NCBI GenBank assembly: GCA_958348245.1
Contig: CATVYJ010000001.1
Span: forward strand, 124,001 to 188,000
Reading direction: 5' to 3'
DNA: 64,000 nucleotides
Origin: an uncultured Veillonellaceae bacterium
Lineage (GTDB): Bacteria; Bacillota; Negativicutes; Veillonellales; Dialisteraceae
Shown: piece after piece, positions 37,616 through 43,891 of the stretch
How the letters are laid out: every line of letters begins with the position of its first letter
Position numbering within the stretch: position 1 is the first letter of the stretch
Translations under genes and position numbers: made by a program
Notes under the pieces: model-generated
Seen by the model: only the letters and a program-made list of their open reading frames with translations
Told to the model about the DNA's origin: nothing
The model's database searches: none

Positions 37616-37921
37616 TTACTTCCTTTCTGTAAAATCGGAATTCCATTCAAGAGGATTGGGGAAATAGGCAGTGATAATCCATAATTTGTTTTGGCCTATC
37701 CCGCAGACAACATGAATCGGTTTATGAGAAACGTCATATCCAAGTACGAGACAGCTTGGATATGGATAATCTGTGGGATCGTCTTCAATGATTTTTCCAT
37801 TTGCCAATGCATCAATGATTTGCGATGGCATTATACGGCGAAGCGTCATGCGCGCCAGAACATGTGCTGTCCATTGGATTTGATTCGGTTGAAGATATAT
37901 TTTTATTTCGTCAATGTCCAT
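37616..37921 (-). CDS. DUF4258 protein (putative RelE/BrnT-like toxin)
   Basis: 101 residues. It matches the DUF4258 pattern: an N-terminal helix, 'WTAHVLARMTLRRIMPSQI' (His and Arg as in the family), then 'IIEDDPTDYPYPSCLVLGYD', 'PIHVVCGI' and 'LWIITAYFPNPLEW' strands. The fold is related to small RNase toxins of the RelE/BrnT type. First gene of a two-gene minus-strand unit with the YgiT-type finger. Toxicity has to be inferred; some DUF4258 proteins have no shown toxin activity. Confidence 0.8.
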   Translation of the reverse strand: MDIDEIKIYLQPNQIQWTAHVLARMTLRRIMPSQIIDALANGKIIEDDPTDYPYPSCLVLGYDVSHKPIHVVCGIGQNKLWIITAYFPNPLEWNSDFTERK

Positions 37922-37950
37922 GGCAGTCTCAGCTCCTTGTATTTATTATG

Positions 37951-37979
37951 ATTTTAGGATAAAAATTCGGATGGGTCAA
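37951..37979 (-). promoter_or_regulatory. Promoter of the DUF4258-YgiT unit
   Basis: On the minus strand TTGACC (37979-37974), 17-bp spacer, TAAAAT (37956-37951), about 30 bp before the DUF4258 start. Confidence 0.75.
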
Positions 37980-37985
37980 CGGATG

Positions 37986-38011
37986 AAAAAAGCACGGGGC
38001 GTGCCCGTGCT
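37986..38011 (-). terminator. Intrinsic terminator of the speD-like gene
   Basis: Read on the minus strand, AGCACGGG and CCCGTGCT (38011-37991) form a hairpin followed by a run of T (37990-37986). Confidence 0.8.
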
Positions 38012-38017
38012 TCGCGT

Positions 38018-38509
38018 TTATTCTTTGTTTTTGTTGCCGCGGCTTTTCTGGATGAAGTGGACGACTTTTTTGCCGGCGGCGTTGATCTGGTGGCCGGTGC
38101 GCTTCATTTTGCGCATGGCGGTGGATTTGGAGTGGATTTTCGGCTTGAGGTCGAGGTCGGTGTCGATGTTGCCGCGCTTGACGGAGGTGGCGCGGATTTT
38201 GTCGGGGTGCAGGTATTGGCGCAGGACGGCCATGGCGAGGGTGGGCTGCACGGCGGTGTCGAAGAGGTAGATGTCTACGGCGGCGTAGTTCGGCTCGGGG
38301 TAGGTGTGGATACAGATGTGGCAGTTTTCGCCGAAGCCGGAGACGGTGATTTCCCGGTCGTCTTCGTGGAAGAAGGTGTCGTAGAGTTCGACGCCGAGGC
38401 TCTGGGCGGCGGCGTTGATGAGGGGAATGAGGAGGTCGGCGGAGTCGATGACGCCTTCGCGGCAGCGGTAGCAGTCGATGAGCAGGTGCCGGCCGATGTA
38501 GTTTTCCAT
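38018..38509 (-). CDS. speD: S-adenosylmethionine decarboxylase-family protein with replaced catalytic residues
   Basis: 163 residues. Family landmarks are clear: start 'GRHLLIDCYRC', FFHEDD near 46-51, 'CIHTYPEPNYAAVDIY' (66-81) and 'VKRG' near 110. Aligned without gaps to Thermotoga maritima SpeD (from memory), the Glu62-Ser63 self-cleavage pair is Asn62-Cys63 here, His68 is kept, and the catalytic Cys83 is Phe83. A normal pyruvoyl enzyme is therefore unlikely. After RG the protein continues with a ~50-residue Lys/Arg-rich tail absent from the ~130-residue enzymes. ATG at 38509 follows AAGGGAGG. No polyamine gene (speE) is next to it. It may be a pseudoenzyme, a binding protein, or an enzyme with altered chemistry. 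Confidence 0.8.
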   Translation of the reverse strand: MENYIGRHLLIDCYRCREGVIDSADLLIPLINAAAQSLGVELYDTFFHEDDREITVSGFGENCHICIHTYPEPNYAAVDIYLFDTAVQPTLAMAVLRQYLHPDKIRATSVKRGNIDTDLDLKPKIHSKSTAMRKMKRTGHQINAAGKKVVHFIQKSRGNKNKE

Positions 38510-38611
38510 GGGTGTGCCTCCCTTTGCAATACTCTATTTTTTACAGTTTCAGTATATCAGATTTTACATTGTCATGCAGGTGTTTTTCATGGAAGGCGGG
38601 CGGAGATTTCC

Positions 38612-38640
38612 TTGACAGTACGGGCGCGCGCCTGTATAAT
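38612..38640 (+). promoter_or_regulatory. Consensus promoter of rplU-prp-rpmA
   Basis: TTGACA (38612-38617), exact 17-bp spacer, TATAAT (38635-38640): a full sigma-70/sigma-A consensus, expected for a ribosomal protein operon. Confidence 0.9.
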
Positions 38641-38646
38641 ATACAA

Positions 38647-38748
38647 GTCATTGTACTGGGTGCTGTGACGCAACCGCACGGGACGGGCTTGGAGAAACGC
38701 CGGAAGGCTGCCTGTCATCGGCGAGTATAGTAAGAGGGAGGTGCACAC
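38647..38748 (+). promoter_or_regulatory. Structured 5' leader of rplU (possible L21 leader)
   Basis: About 100 nt lie between the predicted transcription start and the rplU ATG, with several possible GC-rich stems. L21 operons in Firmicutes often carry an autoregulatory L21 leader; I could not match its consensus by eye. Confidence 0.4.
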
Positions 38749-39057
38749 ATGTACGCTATTATCAAAACGGGCGGAAAGCAGTACTGCGTAGAAGAAGGCA
38801 AGAAGATTTCCGTGGAAAAGCTCGACGCAGAGGTCGGCGCTGAAGTGACTTTTGAAGAGGTCCTGCTGGTCGCAGGGGACGAATGCAAGGTCGGACAGCC
38901 CACCGTTGCCGGTGCGAAGGTGACCGCGAAGGTGCTGGAACAGGGCAAGGGCAAGAAGATCCGCATTTTCAAGTATAAGGCGAAGTCCAACTATCGCCGC
39001 CGTCAGGGTCATCGTCAGCCGTTCACGAAGGTGGAAGTGACGAAGATCGAGGGCTGA
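38749..39057 (+). CDS. rplU: 50S ribosomal protein L21
   Basis: 102 residues, full family length. It begins MYAIIKTGGKQYCVEEG, the L21 signature, and ends with the rRNA-binding 'YRRRQGHRQPFTKVEVTKI' region. The ATG follows GGGAGG. Its stop overlaps the start of prp (TGATG), so the three genes are translationally coupled. Confidence 0.98.
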   Translation: MYAIIKTGGKQYCVEEGKKISVEKLDAEVGAEVTFEEVLLVAGDECKVGQPTVAGAKVTAKVLEQGKGKKIRIFKYKAKSNYRRRQGHRQPFTKVEVTKIEG

Positions 39058-39383
39058 TGATTACCGCGGAAGCGGTGTACAGCCGGACGGGATGCTTCCG
39101 GGGGTACCGGATCTCCGGTCACGGGGAGATGGACTCGGAGGAGCTCGGCTATGATATCGTCTGCGCGGCGGTGTCGGCGATCACGCTGACGGCTGCGCTG
39201 GGGCTGCGGGATGTGCTCGGGCTCGAGGGCTCATATGAGTCGGAGAGCGGATATCTCGCGGTGGATATCGCGGACCGCGGGAACGCGGCGTCGGACGCGG
39301 TGATCGCGGCGATGTTCCGCGGGCTCAAGGAAGTGGCAAAACAATATCCGGATCGGATTCTCATCAAAAATTACGGGAGGTGA
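39057..39383 (+). CDS. prp: Ribosomal-processing cysteine protease Prp
   Basis: 108 residues. The catalytic pair is visible as His22 in SGHGEMD and Cys36 in YDIVCAAVSA, matching the Prp motif. The enzyme removes the N-terminal extension of L27 in Firmicutes and relatives. It sits between rplU and rpmA, its universal position, overlapping rplU by three bases (shared ATGA). The downstream L27 carries the matching cleavage site. Confidence 0.95.
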   Translation: MITAEAVYSRTGCFRGYRISGHGEMDSEELGYDIVCAAVSAITLTAALGLRDVLGLEGSYESESGYLAVDIADRGNAASDAVIAAMFRGLKEVAKQYPDRILIKNYGR

Positions 39384-39388
39384 ATTTC

Positions 39389-39673
39389 ATGCTTCAGTTT
39401 GATCTCCAGTTATTCGCACATAAGAAGGGCGTATCCAGCACGAAGAACGGCCGTGATTCGCATTCTCAGCGTCTGGGAACGAAGATGCACGACGGCCAGA
39501 TGGCGAAGTGCGGCAACATTCTGGTTCGCCAGAGAGGCACGCATCTGCATCCGGGCACGAACGTGGGCATCGGCAAGGATGACACGCTGTTCGCTCTGGT
39601 GGACGGCCGCGTAGCGTTCGAACGTCTCGGCAGAGACAAGAGACAGGTCAGCGTATATCCTGTCGCTGAATAA
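39389..39673 (+). CDS. rpmA: 50S ribosomal protein L27 with cleavable N-terminus
   Basis: 94 residues. The protein starts MLQFDLQLFAHKKG; the segment before Ala10 is the Prp substrate, with cleavage expected after Phe9 to expose the AHKKG end that reaches the peptidyl-transferase centre. ATG at 39389 lies 8 bp after GGGAGG; the in-frame GTG at 39380 overlaps the ribosome site. It ends the rplU operon before a terminator. Confidence 0.97.
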   Translation: MLQFDLQLFAHKKGVSSTKNGRDSHSQRLGTKMHDGQMAKCGNILVRQRGTHLHPGTNVGIGKDDTLFALVDGRVAFERLGRDKRQVSVYPVAE

Positions 39674-39685
39674 TCCGCAGTGAAA

Positions 39686-39709
39686 GGGCACCCCGCGGGG
39701 TGTCTTTTT
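39686..39709 (+). terminator. Intrinsic terminator after rpmA
   Basis: GGGCACCCC and GGGGTGTC form a hairpin (39686-39704), followed by five T residues. Confidence 0.8.
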
Positions 39710-39723
39710 GCATGGAAGGACCC

Positions 39724-39751
39724 TTGCAAATCATGCGGGGTATTGTATAAT
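39724..39751 (+). promoter_or_regulatory. Promoter of antisense RNA 1 (Fst-like module 1)
   Basis: TTGCAA (39724-39729), 16-bp spacer, TATAAT (39746-39751). A nearly identical promoter lies at the same place in module 2. Confidence 0.75.
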
Positions 39752-39757
39752 ATAACT

Positions 39758-39820
39758 GTCATTGAGTGAAAGTGACTTCCAAATGAATGAAAAAGGACGA
39801 GCGGCCACTCGTCCTTTTTC
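39758..39820 (+). ncRNA. Antitoxin RNA 1, RNAII-like
   Basis: A ~63-nt transcript is predicted from the promoter to the shared terminator. Its 5' half (39764-39788) repeats the plus-strand sequence at 39918-39943, which is the complement of the toxin ribosome site and start. The RNA can therefore pair with the toxin mRNA both there and in the terminator, as RNAII does in the enterococcal par/Fst system. Confidence 0.7.
39790..39819. terminator. Shared bidirectional terminator of module 1
   Basis: AAAAAGGACGAG (39790-39801) and CTCGTCCTTTTT (39808-39819) form a 12-bp stem with A and T tracts on both sides, stopping the toxin mRNA from the right and the antisense RNA from the left. Confidence 0.85.
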
Positions 39821-39837
39821 AGTGCTTTTATTCCTGG

Positions 39838-39936
39838 CTAACGATGGTTCAGCCAGTACGTATAGGTAGCGACAACGATACCCACCAATACGGGAGCAAG
39901 CACTGTGCTCCAAAACTGAGTGAAAGCTCCTTCCAA
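39838..39936 (-). CDS. Fst-like type I toxin peptide 1
   Basis: 32 residues from a TTG start at 39936 that follows AAAGGAGGG by 7 bp. A short N-terminus is followed by one hydrophobic helix with the Fst/Ldr-type hallmark LAPVLVGIVVAT and the tail YTYWLNHR. Fst-family peptides insert in the membrane and are toxic when not repressed by their antisense RNA. The same helix and tail are encoded in module 2. A longer reading from ATG at 40023 would start above the promoter and is not supported. Confidence 0.75.
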   Translation of the reverse strand: MEGAFTQFWSTVLAPVLVGIVVATYTYWLNHR

Positions 39937-39943
39937 AATGAAT
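39918..39943 (+). repeat. Direct repeat partner in module 1 (matches 39764-39788)
   Basis: GAGTGAAAG, four differing bases, TTCCAAA and TGAAT occur in the same order at 39764-39788 and here; one extra A is inserted. One copy is at the antisense 5' end and the other covers the toxin start region, as DRa/DRb in par loci. Confidence 0.75.
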
Positions 39944-39977
39944 CCCTCCTTTCGTGAAAAGCAAAAGGAGCATCTAT

Positions 39978-39983
39978 ATTGTA
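39978..39983 (-). promoter_or_regulatory. -10 element of toxin mRNA 1
   Basis: Minus-strand TGC-TACAAT, an extended -10, identical in context (GTGCTACAATATA) to module 2; the -35 is weak. The predicted 5' leader is about 35 nt. Confidence 0.55.
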
Positions 39984-40060
39984 GCACCGGCTGACGGCCA
40001 TTGGTGAAATGATTATAATACATTTCGGATGAATTGGATTTTTCTTTTTACATCGGATTC

Positions 40061-40088
40061 TTGTAAAACCGGCAGGGTATTGTATAAT
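40061..40088 (+). promoter_or_regulatory. Promoter of antisense RNA 2 (Fst-like module 2)
   Basis: TTGTAA (40061-40066), 16-bp spacer, TATAAT (40083-40088); the sequence CAGGGTATTGTATAATATA is shared almost exactly with module 1. Confidence 0.75.
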
Positions 40089-40094
40089 ATAGTT

Positions 40095-40158
40095 GTTATC
40101 AACGGAGATAACCTTCAAGACCAGACGAAAAAGGACGAGCGCTACCTCGTCCTTTTTC
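40095..40158 (+). ncRNA. Antitoxin RNA 2, RNAII-like
   Basis: A predicted ~64-nt RNA from the promoter to the shared terminator. Its 40100-40122 segment resembles the plus strand at 40255-40280 over the toxin 2 start, so it can pair with the toxin mRNA at the start region. The repeat sequence differs from module 1, which should keep the two antitoxins specific. Confidence 0.7.
40128..40157. terminator. Shared bidirectional terminator of module 2
   Basis: AAAAAGGACGAG (40128-40139) and CTCGTCCTTTTT (40146-40157); the stem is identical to module 1, while the loop differs (CGCTAC versus CGGCCA). Confidence 0.85.
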
Positions 40159-40177
40159 ACTGCTATTTAATTTCTGA

Positions 40178-40282
40178 CTAACGTTTGTTCAGCCAGTACG
40201 TATACGTGGCGATCATAATACCAACACATACGGGAGCAAGCAGCGAGCTCCAAACAACGGAGAATAGACTCTCCAAGCCCAT
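40178..40282 (-). CDS. Fst-like type I toxin peptide 2
   Basis: 34 residues from ATG at 40282, 5 bp after GAAAGGAGG. Sequence features are a short amphipathic N-terminus (MGLESLFSVVW), the helix LLAPVCVGIMIAT and the tail YTYWLNKR, so it is a close paralogue of toxin 1 (helix and C-terminus nearly the same, N-terminus diverged). This ATG, sitting directly behind the ribosome site, sets the start; the longer in-frame reading to 40384 runs past the -10 element. Confidence 0.78.
   Translation of the reverse strand: MGLESLFSVVWSSLLAPVCVGIMIATYTYWLNKR
40255..40280 (+). repeat. Direct repeat partner in module 2 (matches 40100-40122)
   Basis: CAACGGAGA and TCCAAG/TTCAAG blocks occur in the same order in both copies (CAACGGAGATAAC... 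and CAACGGAGAATAG...). This copy spans the toxin 2 start on the opposite strand. Confidence 0.65.
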
Positions 40283-40321
40283 GACACCTCCTTTCGTAGA
40301 AAGCAAAAAGAGGCCATGTAT

Positions 40322-40349
40322 ATTGTAGCACTGTAACAAGCAAAATGAA
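40322..40349 (-). promoter_or_regulatory. Promoter of toxin mRNA 2
   Basis: Minus strand TTCATT (40349-40344), 16-bp spacer, TACAAT (40327-40322) with TGC before it (extended -10). Confidence 0.6.
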
Positions 40350-40386
40350 GCAGGCAATCGAACGAAATTTCTGATTTCATGCAATT

Positions 40387-40421
40387 AAAAACGGCAGAGG
40401 GACATTTCCTTCTGCCGTTTT
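40387..40421 (-). terminator. Terminator of the DUF4127 gene
   Basis: AAAACGGCAGA on the left pairs with TCTGCCGTTTT on the right; T tract on the minus-strand side at 40390-40387. The stem is symmetrical enough to work in both directions. Confidence 0.7.
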
Positions 40422-40432
40422 GCGTGTGACGA

Positions 40433-42226
40433 TTACTGCTGGGGCTGCCAGACGATTTCGGATTTGCCGTCTGCCGGCTGCTGTGCGGTCTGGACGGGTT
40501 GAGCGGGCGCCGCCGTACTCTGCGCGGGCTGTGCGGGGGCGGGCTGCGGCTGTCCAGCTGCGTTCGCCGTGCCGCCGGCTGCCTGCTGTGCGGCGAGGCG
40601 GGCTTTTTCTTCGGCTTCTTTCTTTGCCTTTTCTGCGGCGATGCGCGCTTTTTCCGCGCGGGTGAGGAGGACGGGGTATTTCGGCGTGGGGCTTACCTGC
40701 GCGTCGATTTCAAAGAGGCGGCCCCAGGGGAAGCTGGCGGTGACGGTGGCGGGATTCACGTCCATATTTTTCTTTGCAAATTCCTGAATTTCCGCGATCA
40801 TTTCTTCGGTCACTGCGGGGGAGACGGGCTTCGTGGGATCGTCGCCGAGGATCTGCTGGAGGCGGTAGAGATTTTTCCGCACGTTCGCCTGATAGGCCCA
40901 GTTGTCGAGGTACTGCATGGTGAGCATGTCTTTGTGATCCTGCGCGGTCATTTCGGGAGCGAGCACGGCCTGTGCGATGGAGTAGCCGATGGTGTTGCTG
41001 GCGGTGTTCCATCCGTTGTAGGCGGCGACGGAGTAGAGCATGTCTTTCTCTTTGAGGAGTTTCATGAGGGTATTGTCCGAGCCATTGGCGAAGTAGACGT
41101 CGAGGATGGCTACGGGAATGCCGCTTTTTTCCGCCTGTTCGACTTTGTTCATAAAGTCTGTGGTGCTTTCCTTGAGCATGCCGAAGTTGCTGAACTGGCC
41201 AGATTCGCCGGTGGAGGCGAGGGGCGTATTCACCGCGAGCAGGATGTCGGGCTGCTTATTGGTCATGACGCCGCCTACGGCGGTCACGTGCTGGGCGATG
41301 GTCTGCCCGATTTCCTGGCTTTCGTAGCTCGGGACGGTGTCTTCGGCCCGTCCGAGGGGATAGAGGGCGGCGAAGGTGGGCTGCATGTGGTTCGCGTCTA
41401 CGTGGTAGCGGGCGATGAGGAGGAGCGCGAGCTGATCCGCGCCGGGGAAGGAGCCGTAGACTTTGTCGGAGAGGCCTTTTGCGTCGTCTTTCAGGTAGCG
41501 CGCTTCGAGGGCGGACTGGGAGTTTTTGCTGCTGTCGTCAAAGCCGAGGCAGAAGTAGGTGAAGGTGCCGTCCCGGGCGTCTTCGATGAGGCGTTTATTG
41601 ATGATGGTGTTTTTGGTGCGGCGCTTGAACCAGTCCTGGAGGTATTCCGAGGGGACGGAGAGTTTCAGCGAGAGCAGCTCCGCCGATTCGGAGGGTGTGA
41701 TGGTGCCCGCGTCCATTTTGTCCTGAAGGCCGGAGATGCGGTAGATGGAGGTGCCGTAGCTGGCGTAGTAGTAGGGCTCTACGCCGCTGTTGGAGGCGTA
41801 GGGGGTGCGCATGATGGTGCCGAAGGCATAGATGGGCACGTTCGGATAGGCGCGGTGGAGGCTGCGGAGGCGGTTTTCCCGGTTTGTGAGTACGTCGAGG
41901 GATTCGTTGTGCTTGCGGGAGTCCACGAGGCCGCCGTAGATGAGGGTGTCCGTGGAGAGAATGGCGGCGTCGGCGCGGCCCATGTTCTGCTGGACCCAGG
42001 ACCATACGCGGTCCGGCGCGCCCTGGTAGTCGCTGCCGGAGAGCATGTAGGCCGGCGGGGTGAGCACGGTATAGCCGGCTTTTTCCGCGGTGTCCGCCGT
42101 GTAGGCGAGGCTCACGGGGCGGTCGTCCTGCGGGACGAGAAGAATGGTTTTTGCCGAGGCGGTAAGTCCGGCGAAGGAGACCGCGCAGGTGACGGCGGCG
42201 GTCAGCAGCAGTTTAGGCCATTTCAA
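40433..42226 (-). CDS. DUF4127-family exported protein
   Basis: 597 residues. It has a signal peptide (1 to ~25, ASA-K), then the DUF4127 opening 'ILLVPQDDRPVSLAYT', 'DAAILSTDTLIYGGLVDSR' and 'DDSSKNSQSALEARYL', covering residues 25-510. The last ~90 residues are a Lys/Ala/Glu helix followed by a Pro/Gln/Ala tail, probably a flexible or wall-spanning segment. Function of the family is not known; the early Asp-rich motif and GGL..SR blocks suggest an enzyme. The start is TTG at 42226 after CAGGAGG. It follows the TRIC gene by 22 bp on the same strand, so the two probably form an operon. Confidence 0.88.
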   Translation of the reverse strand: MKWPKLLLTAAVTCAVSFAGLTASAKTILLVPQDDRPVSLAYTADTAEKAGYTVLTPPAYMLSGSDYQGAPDRVWSWVQQNMGRADAAILSTDTLIYGGLVDSRKHNESLDVLTNRENRLRSLHRAYPNVPIYAFGTIMRTPYASNSGVEPYYYASYGTSIYRISGLQDKMDAGTITPSESAELLSLKLSVPSEYLQDWFKRRTKNTIINKRLIEDARDGTFTYFCLGFDDSSKNSQSALEARYLKDDAKGLSDKVYGSFPGADQLALLLIARYHVDANHMQPTFAALYPLGRAEDTVPSYESQEIGQTIAQHVTAVGGVMTNKQPDILLAVNTPLASTGESGQFSNFGMLKESTTDFMNKVEQAEKSGIPVAILDVYFANGSDNTLMKLLKEKDMLYSVAAYNGWNTASNTIGYSIAQAVLAPEMTAQDHKDMLTMQYLDNWAYQANVRKNLYRLQQILGDDPTKPVSPAVTEEMIAEIQEFAKKNMDVNPATVTASFPWGRLFEIDAQVSPTPKYPVLLTRAEKARIAAEKAKKEAEEKARLAAQQAAGGTANAAGQPQPAPAQPAQSTAAPAQPVQTAQQPADGKSEIVWQPQQ

Positions 42227-42248
42227 GATAAAACCTCCTGTCGGATGA

Positions 42249-42914
42249 TTATTTGCGGGGCGTCCGCAGTCTTTTGTGAAATCCCGGATGGGGATGATAG
42301 AGCTGCCAGTGAAAACAGATGGCGGCGGCGCGCAGAAGGAGCACGATGGAAAATCCGATCCACGAAGCCGCGGCGGGAGAGAGGTGCTGCCAGGCGAAGC
42401 ATACGGAGAAGCCGCCGATGATGGAGGCGAGGGCGTATACGTCAGTGCGGAGGACGAGCGGCACGCGCTGGGCCATCATATCCCGGATGATGCCTCCGCC
42501 CACGGCGGTGATGAGGCCCAGCATGACGGGCATGACATACGCTTCTTCCGGATGGGCGTACAGGCTGGTAAGCGCGCCTGTCACGGTAAAGGCGGCGAGG
42601 CCGAAGGTGTCCGAGACGGCGTAGAGCAGACCAATCCATTTCCGGCTCTGTGCGGAGATGGGGATGAACTGGTAGCCGATGGACACGGCGAGGGCGGTGG
42701 CGATGGACAGGAGCAGCCCGTCGGGACTGCGCAGCGCCGACGCGGGGGTGAGCCCGGCCAGTACGTCCCGGATCATGCCGCCGCCGATGCCGGTCATGAC
42801 GGCGAGCACGGTCACGCCGAATACGTCCATCCGCCGGGAAAGTCCGGTCATCGCGCCGGAGAAGGCGAAAGCGATGGTGCCGGCGGTTTCAAAAATCAGC
42901 CAGGTAATAGACAT
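42249..42914 (-). CDS. TRIC-type cation channel family protein (UPF0126)
   Basis: 221 residues with about seven membrane helices arranged as two homologous UPF0126 halves. Each half has the Gly-rich pore motif, GIGGGMIRDVLAG (about 42-54) and 'AVGGGIIRDMMA' (about 132-143). Bacterial TRIC proteins form trimers that conduct monovalent cations. A possible promoter is TTTACC-16-TATAAT on the minus strand at 42975-42948. First gene of the unit that includes the DUF4127 gene. Confidence 0.9.
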   Translation of the reverse strand: MSITWLIFETAGTIAFAFSGAMTGLSRRMDVFGVTVLAVMTGIGGGMIRDVLAGLTPASALRSPDGLLLSIATALAVSIGYQFIPISAQSRKWIGLLYAVSDTFGLAAFTVTGALTSLYAHPEEAYVMPVMLGLITAVGGGIIRDMMAQRVPLVLRTDVYALASIIGGFSVCFAWQHLSPAAASWIGFSIVLLLRAAAICFHWQLYHPHPGFHKRLRTPRK

Positions 42915-43267
42915 GTCTCACTCTCTTTACTGTTTTGAATCTCTATTATTATAGCATGCATAAACGCCGGGTAAAGGCGGGAGAGGCAGGGATTTTTTCC
43001 GGGAAAAAGGAATCCGGACGCGCGTCTCCGGCACGAACGGCGGCCCGCTTTTCAGAGTTTTCCGGCGGAGAGGATGCGCGGGCCCAAAGTGGTCATGGAA
43101 AGCAAAATGCGGACAAAAACAGTCCGAGGAGGGAGCGGCGGGGCGGGCGCTGCCGTTCGTGAGGCGGACATGGAGGGTCGGCGGCGGAGCGGGCTGAAAA
43201 ATAAAAGAGGAATGGCTTTCTTATTTTCGGAAAATTTTTTATGATAGAAAAAAGAAAGGAGACGGCC
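42915..43267. other. Divergent intergenic region between the TRIC gene and tadA
   Basis: About 350 bp. The left edge holds the probable TRIC promoter. The middle (42980-43200) is GC-rich with no supported gene. The right edge holds a tadA promoter candidate TTCTTA (43218-43223), 16-bp spacer, TATGAT (43240-43245). Nothing else was recognised. Confidence 0.5.
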
Positions 43268-43717
43268 ATGACGGATGAAGAATACATGCGCCTCGCGCTG
43301 GCGGAAGCGGAGCAGGCGGGCAGGGAAGGGGAGATTCCCATCGGAGCGGTGCTGGTGTATCGGGACGCGGTGGTTGCCGCGGACCACAACCGGCGGGAAA
43401 CTGATCTCGATCCTACGGCGCACGCGGAAGTCCTTGTCCTGCGCCGGGGAGCGCTGCGGCTTTCACGGTGGCGTTTGACGGAATGTACCCTTTATGTTAC
43501 CATAGAGCCATGTGCGATGTGCGCAGGGGCCATCATGAATGCCCGCGTGTCCCGTCTGGTGTACGGCGCGGCGGATATTCGGGAAGGCGGCGTGGATTCC
43601 CGCTTTCATATCTGCGAGGGCGCGGTCATGAATCACCGGCTTGCTGTTCGTTCCGGCGTTCTTGCCGAAGAATGCGGCGGCATGGTGGAGCGGTTTTTCC
43701 TGACGCATCGGCGGTGA
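43268..43717 (+). CDS. tadA: tRNA-specific adenosine deaminase TadA
   Basis: 149-residue zinc deaminase that converts A34 of tRNA-Arg(ACG) to inosine. The zinc and catalytic motifs are HAE (His52, Glu54) and PCAMC (Cys82, Cys85). The ATG at 43268 is 6 bp after AAAGGAGA; the ATG at 43241 lies inside the likely -10 box. A tRNA-Ser gene begins 4 bp after the stop codon, so the two may be co-transcribed and then processed. Confidence 0.95.
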   Translation: MTDEEYMRLALAEAEQAGREGEIPIGAVLVYRDAVVAADHNRRETDLDPTAHAEVLVLRRGALRLSRWRLTECTLYVTIEPCAMCAGAIMNARVSRLVYGAADIREGGVDSRFHICEGAVMNHRLAVRSGVLAEECGGMVERFFLTHRR

Positions 43718-43721
43718 TTGT

Positions 43722-43810
43722 GGAGACGTATCGAAGTGGTCATAACGAGGCTGACTCGAAATCAGTTGTACCGCGAGGTACCGTGGGTTCGAATCCCACC
43801 GTCTCCGCCA
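43722..43810 (+). tRNA. tRNA-Ser(CGA)
   Basis: Acceptor stem GGAGACG/CGTCTCC (43722-43728 and 43800-43806), long class II variable arm, T-loop GGTTCGAATCC, discriminator G and encoded CCA (43808-43810). The anticodon loop CTCGAAA gives anticodon CGA at 43757-43759. Confidence 0.95.
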
Positions 43811-43815
43811 TGAAG

Positions 43816-43859
43816 AAAACCCGACAAACACTGGCTTTTCCGGTGTCTGCCGGGTTTTT
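43816..43859 (+). terminator. Terminator after tRNA-Ser
   Basis: AAAACCCG and CGGGTTTT close an imperfect hairpin (inner ACAC/GTGT pairing), followed by a T run ending at 43859. Confidence 0.7.
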
Positions 43860-43891
43860 GCTTTGCCTGAAACTTGATGGATTTTCCCGTC

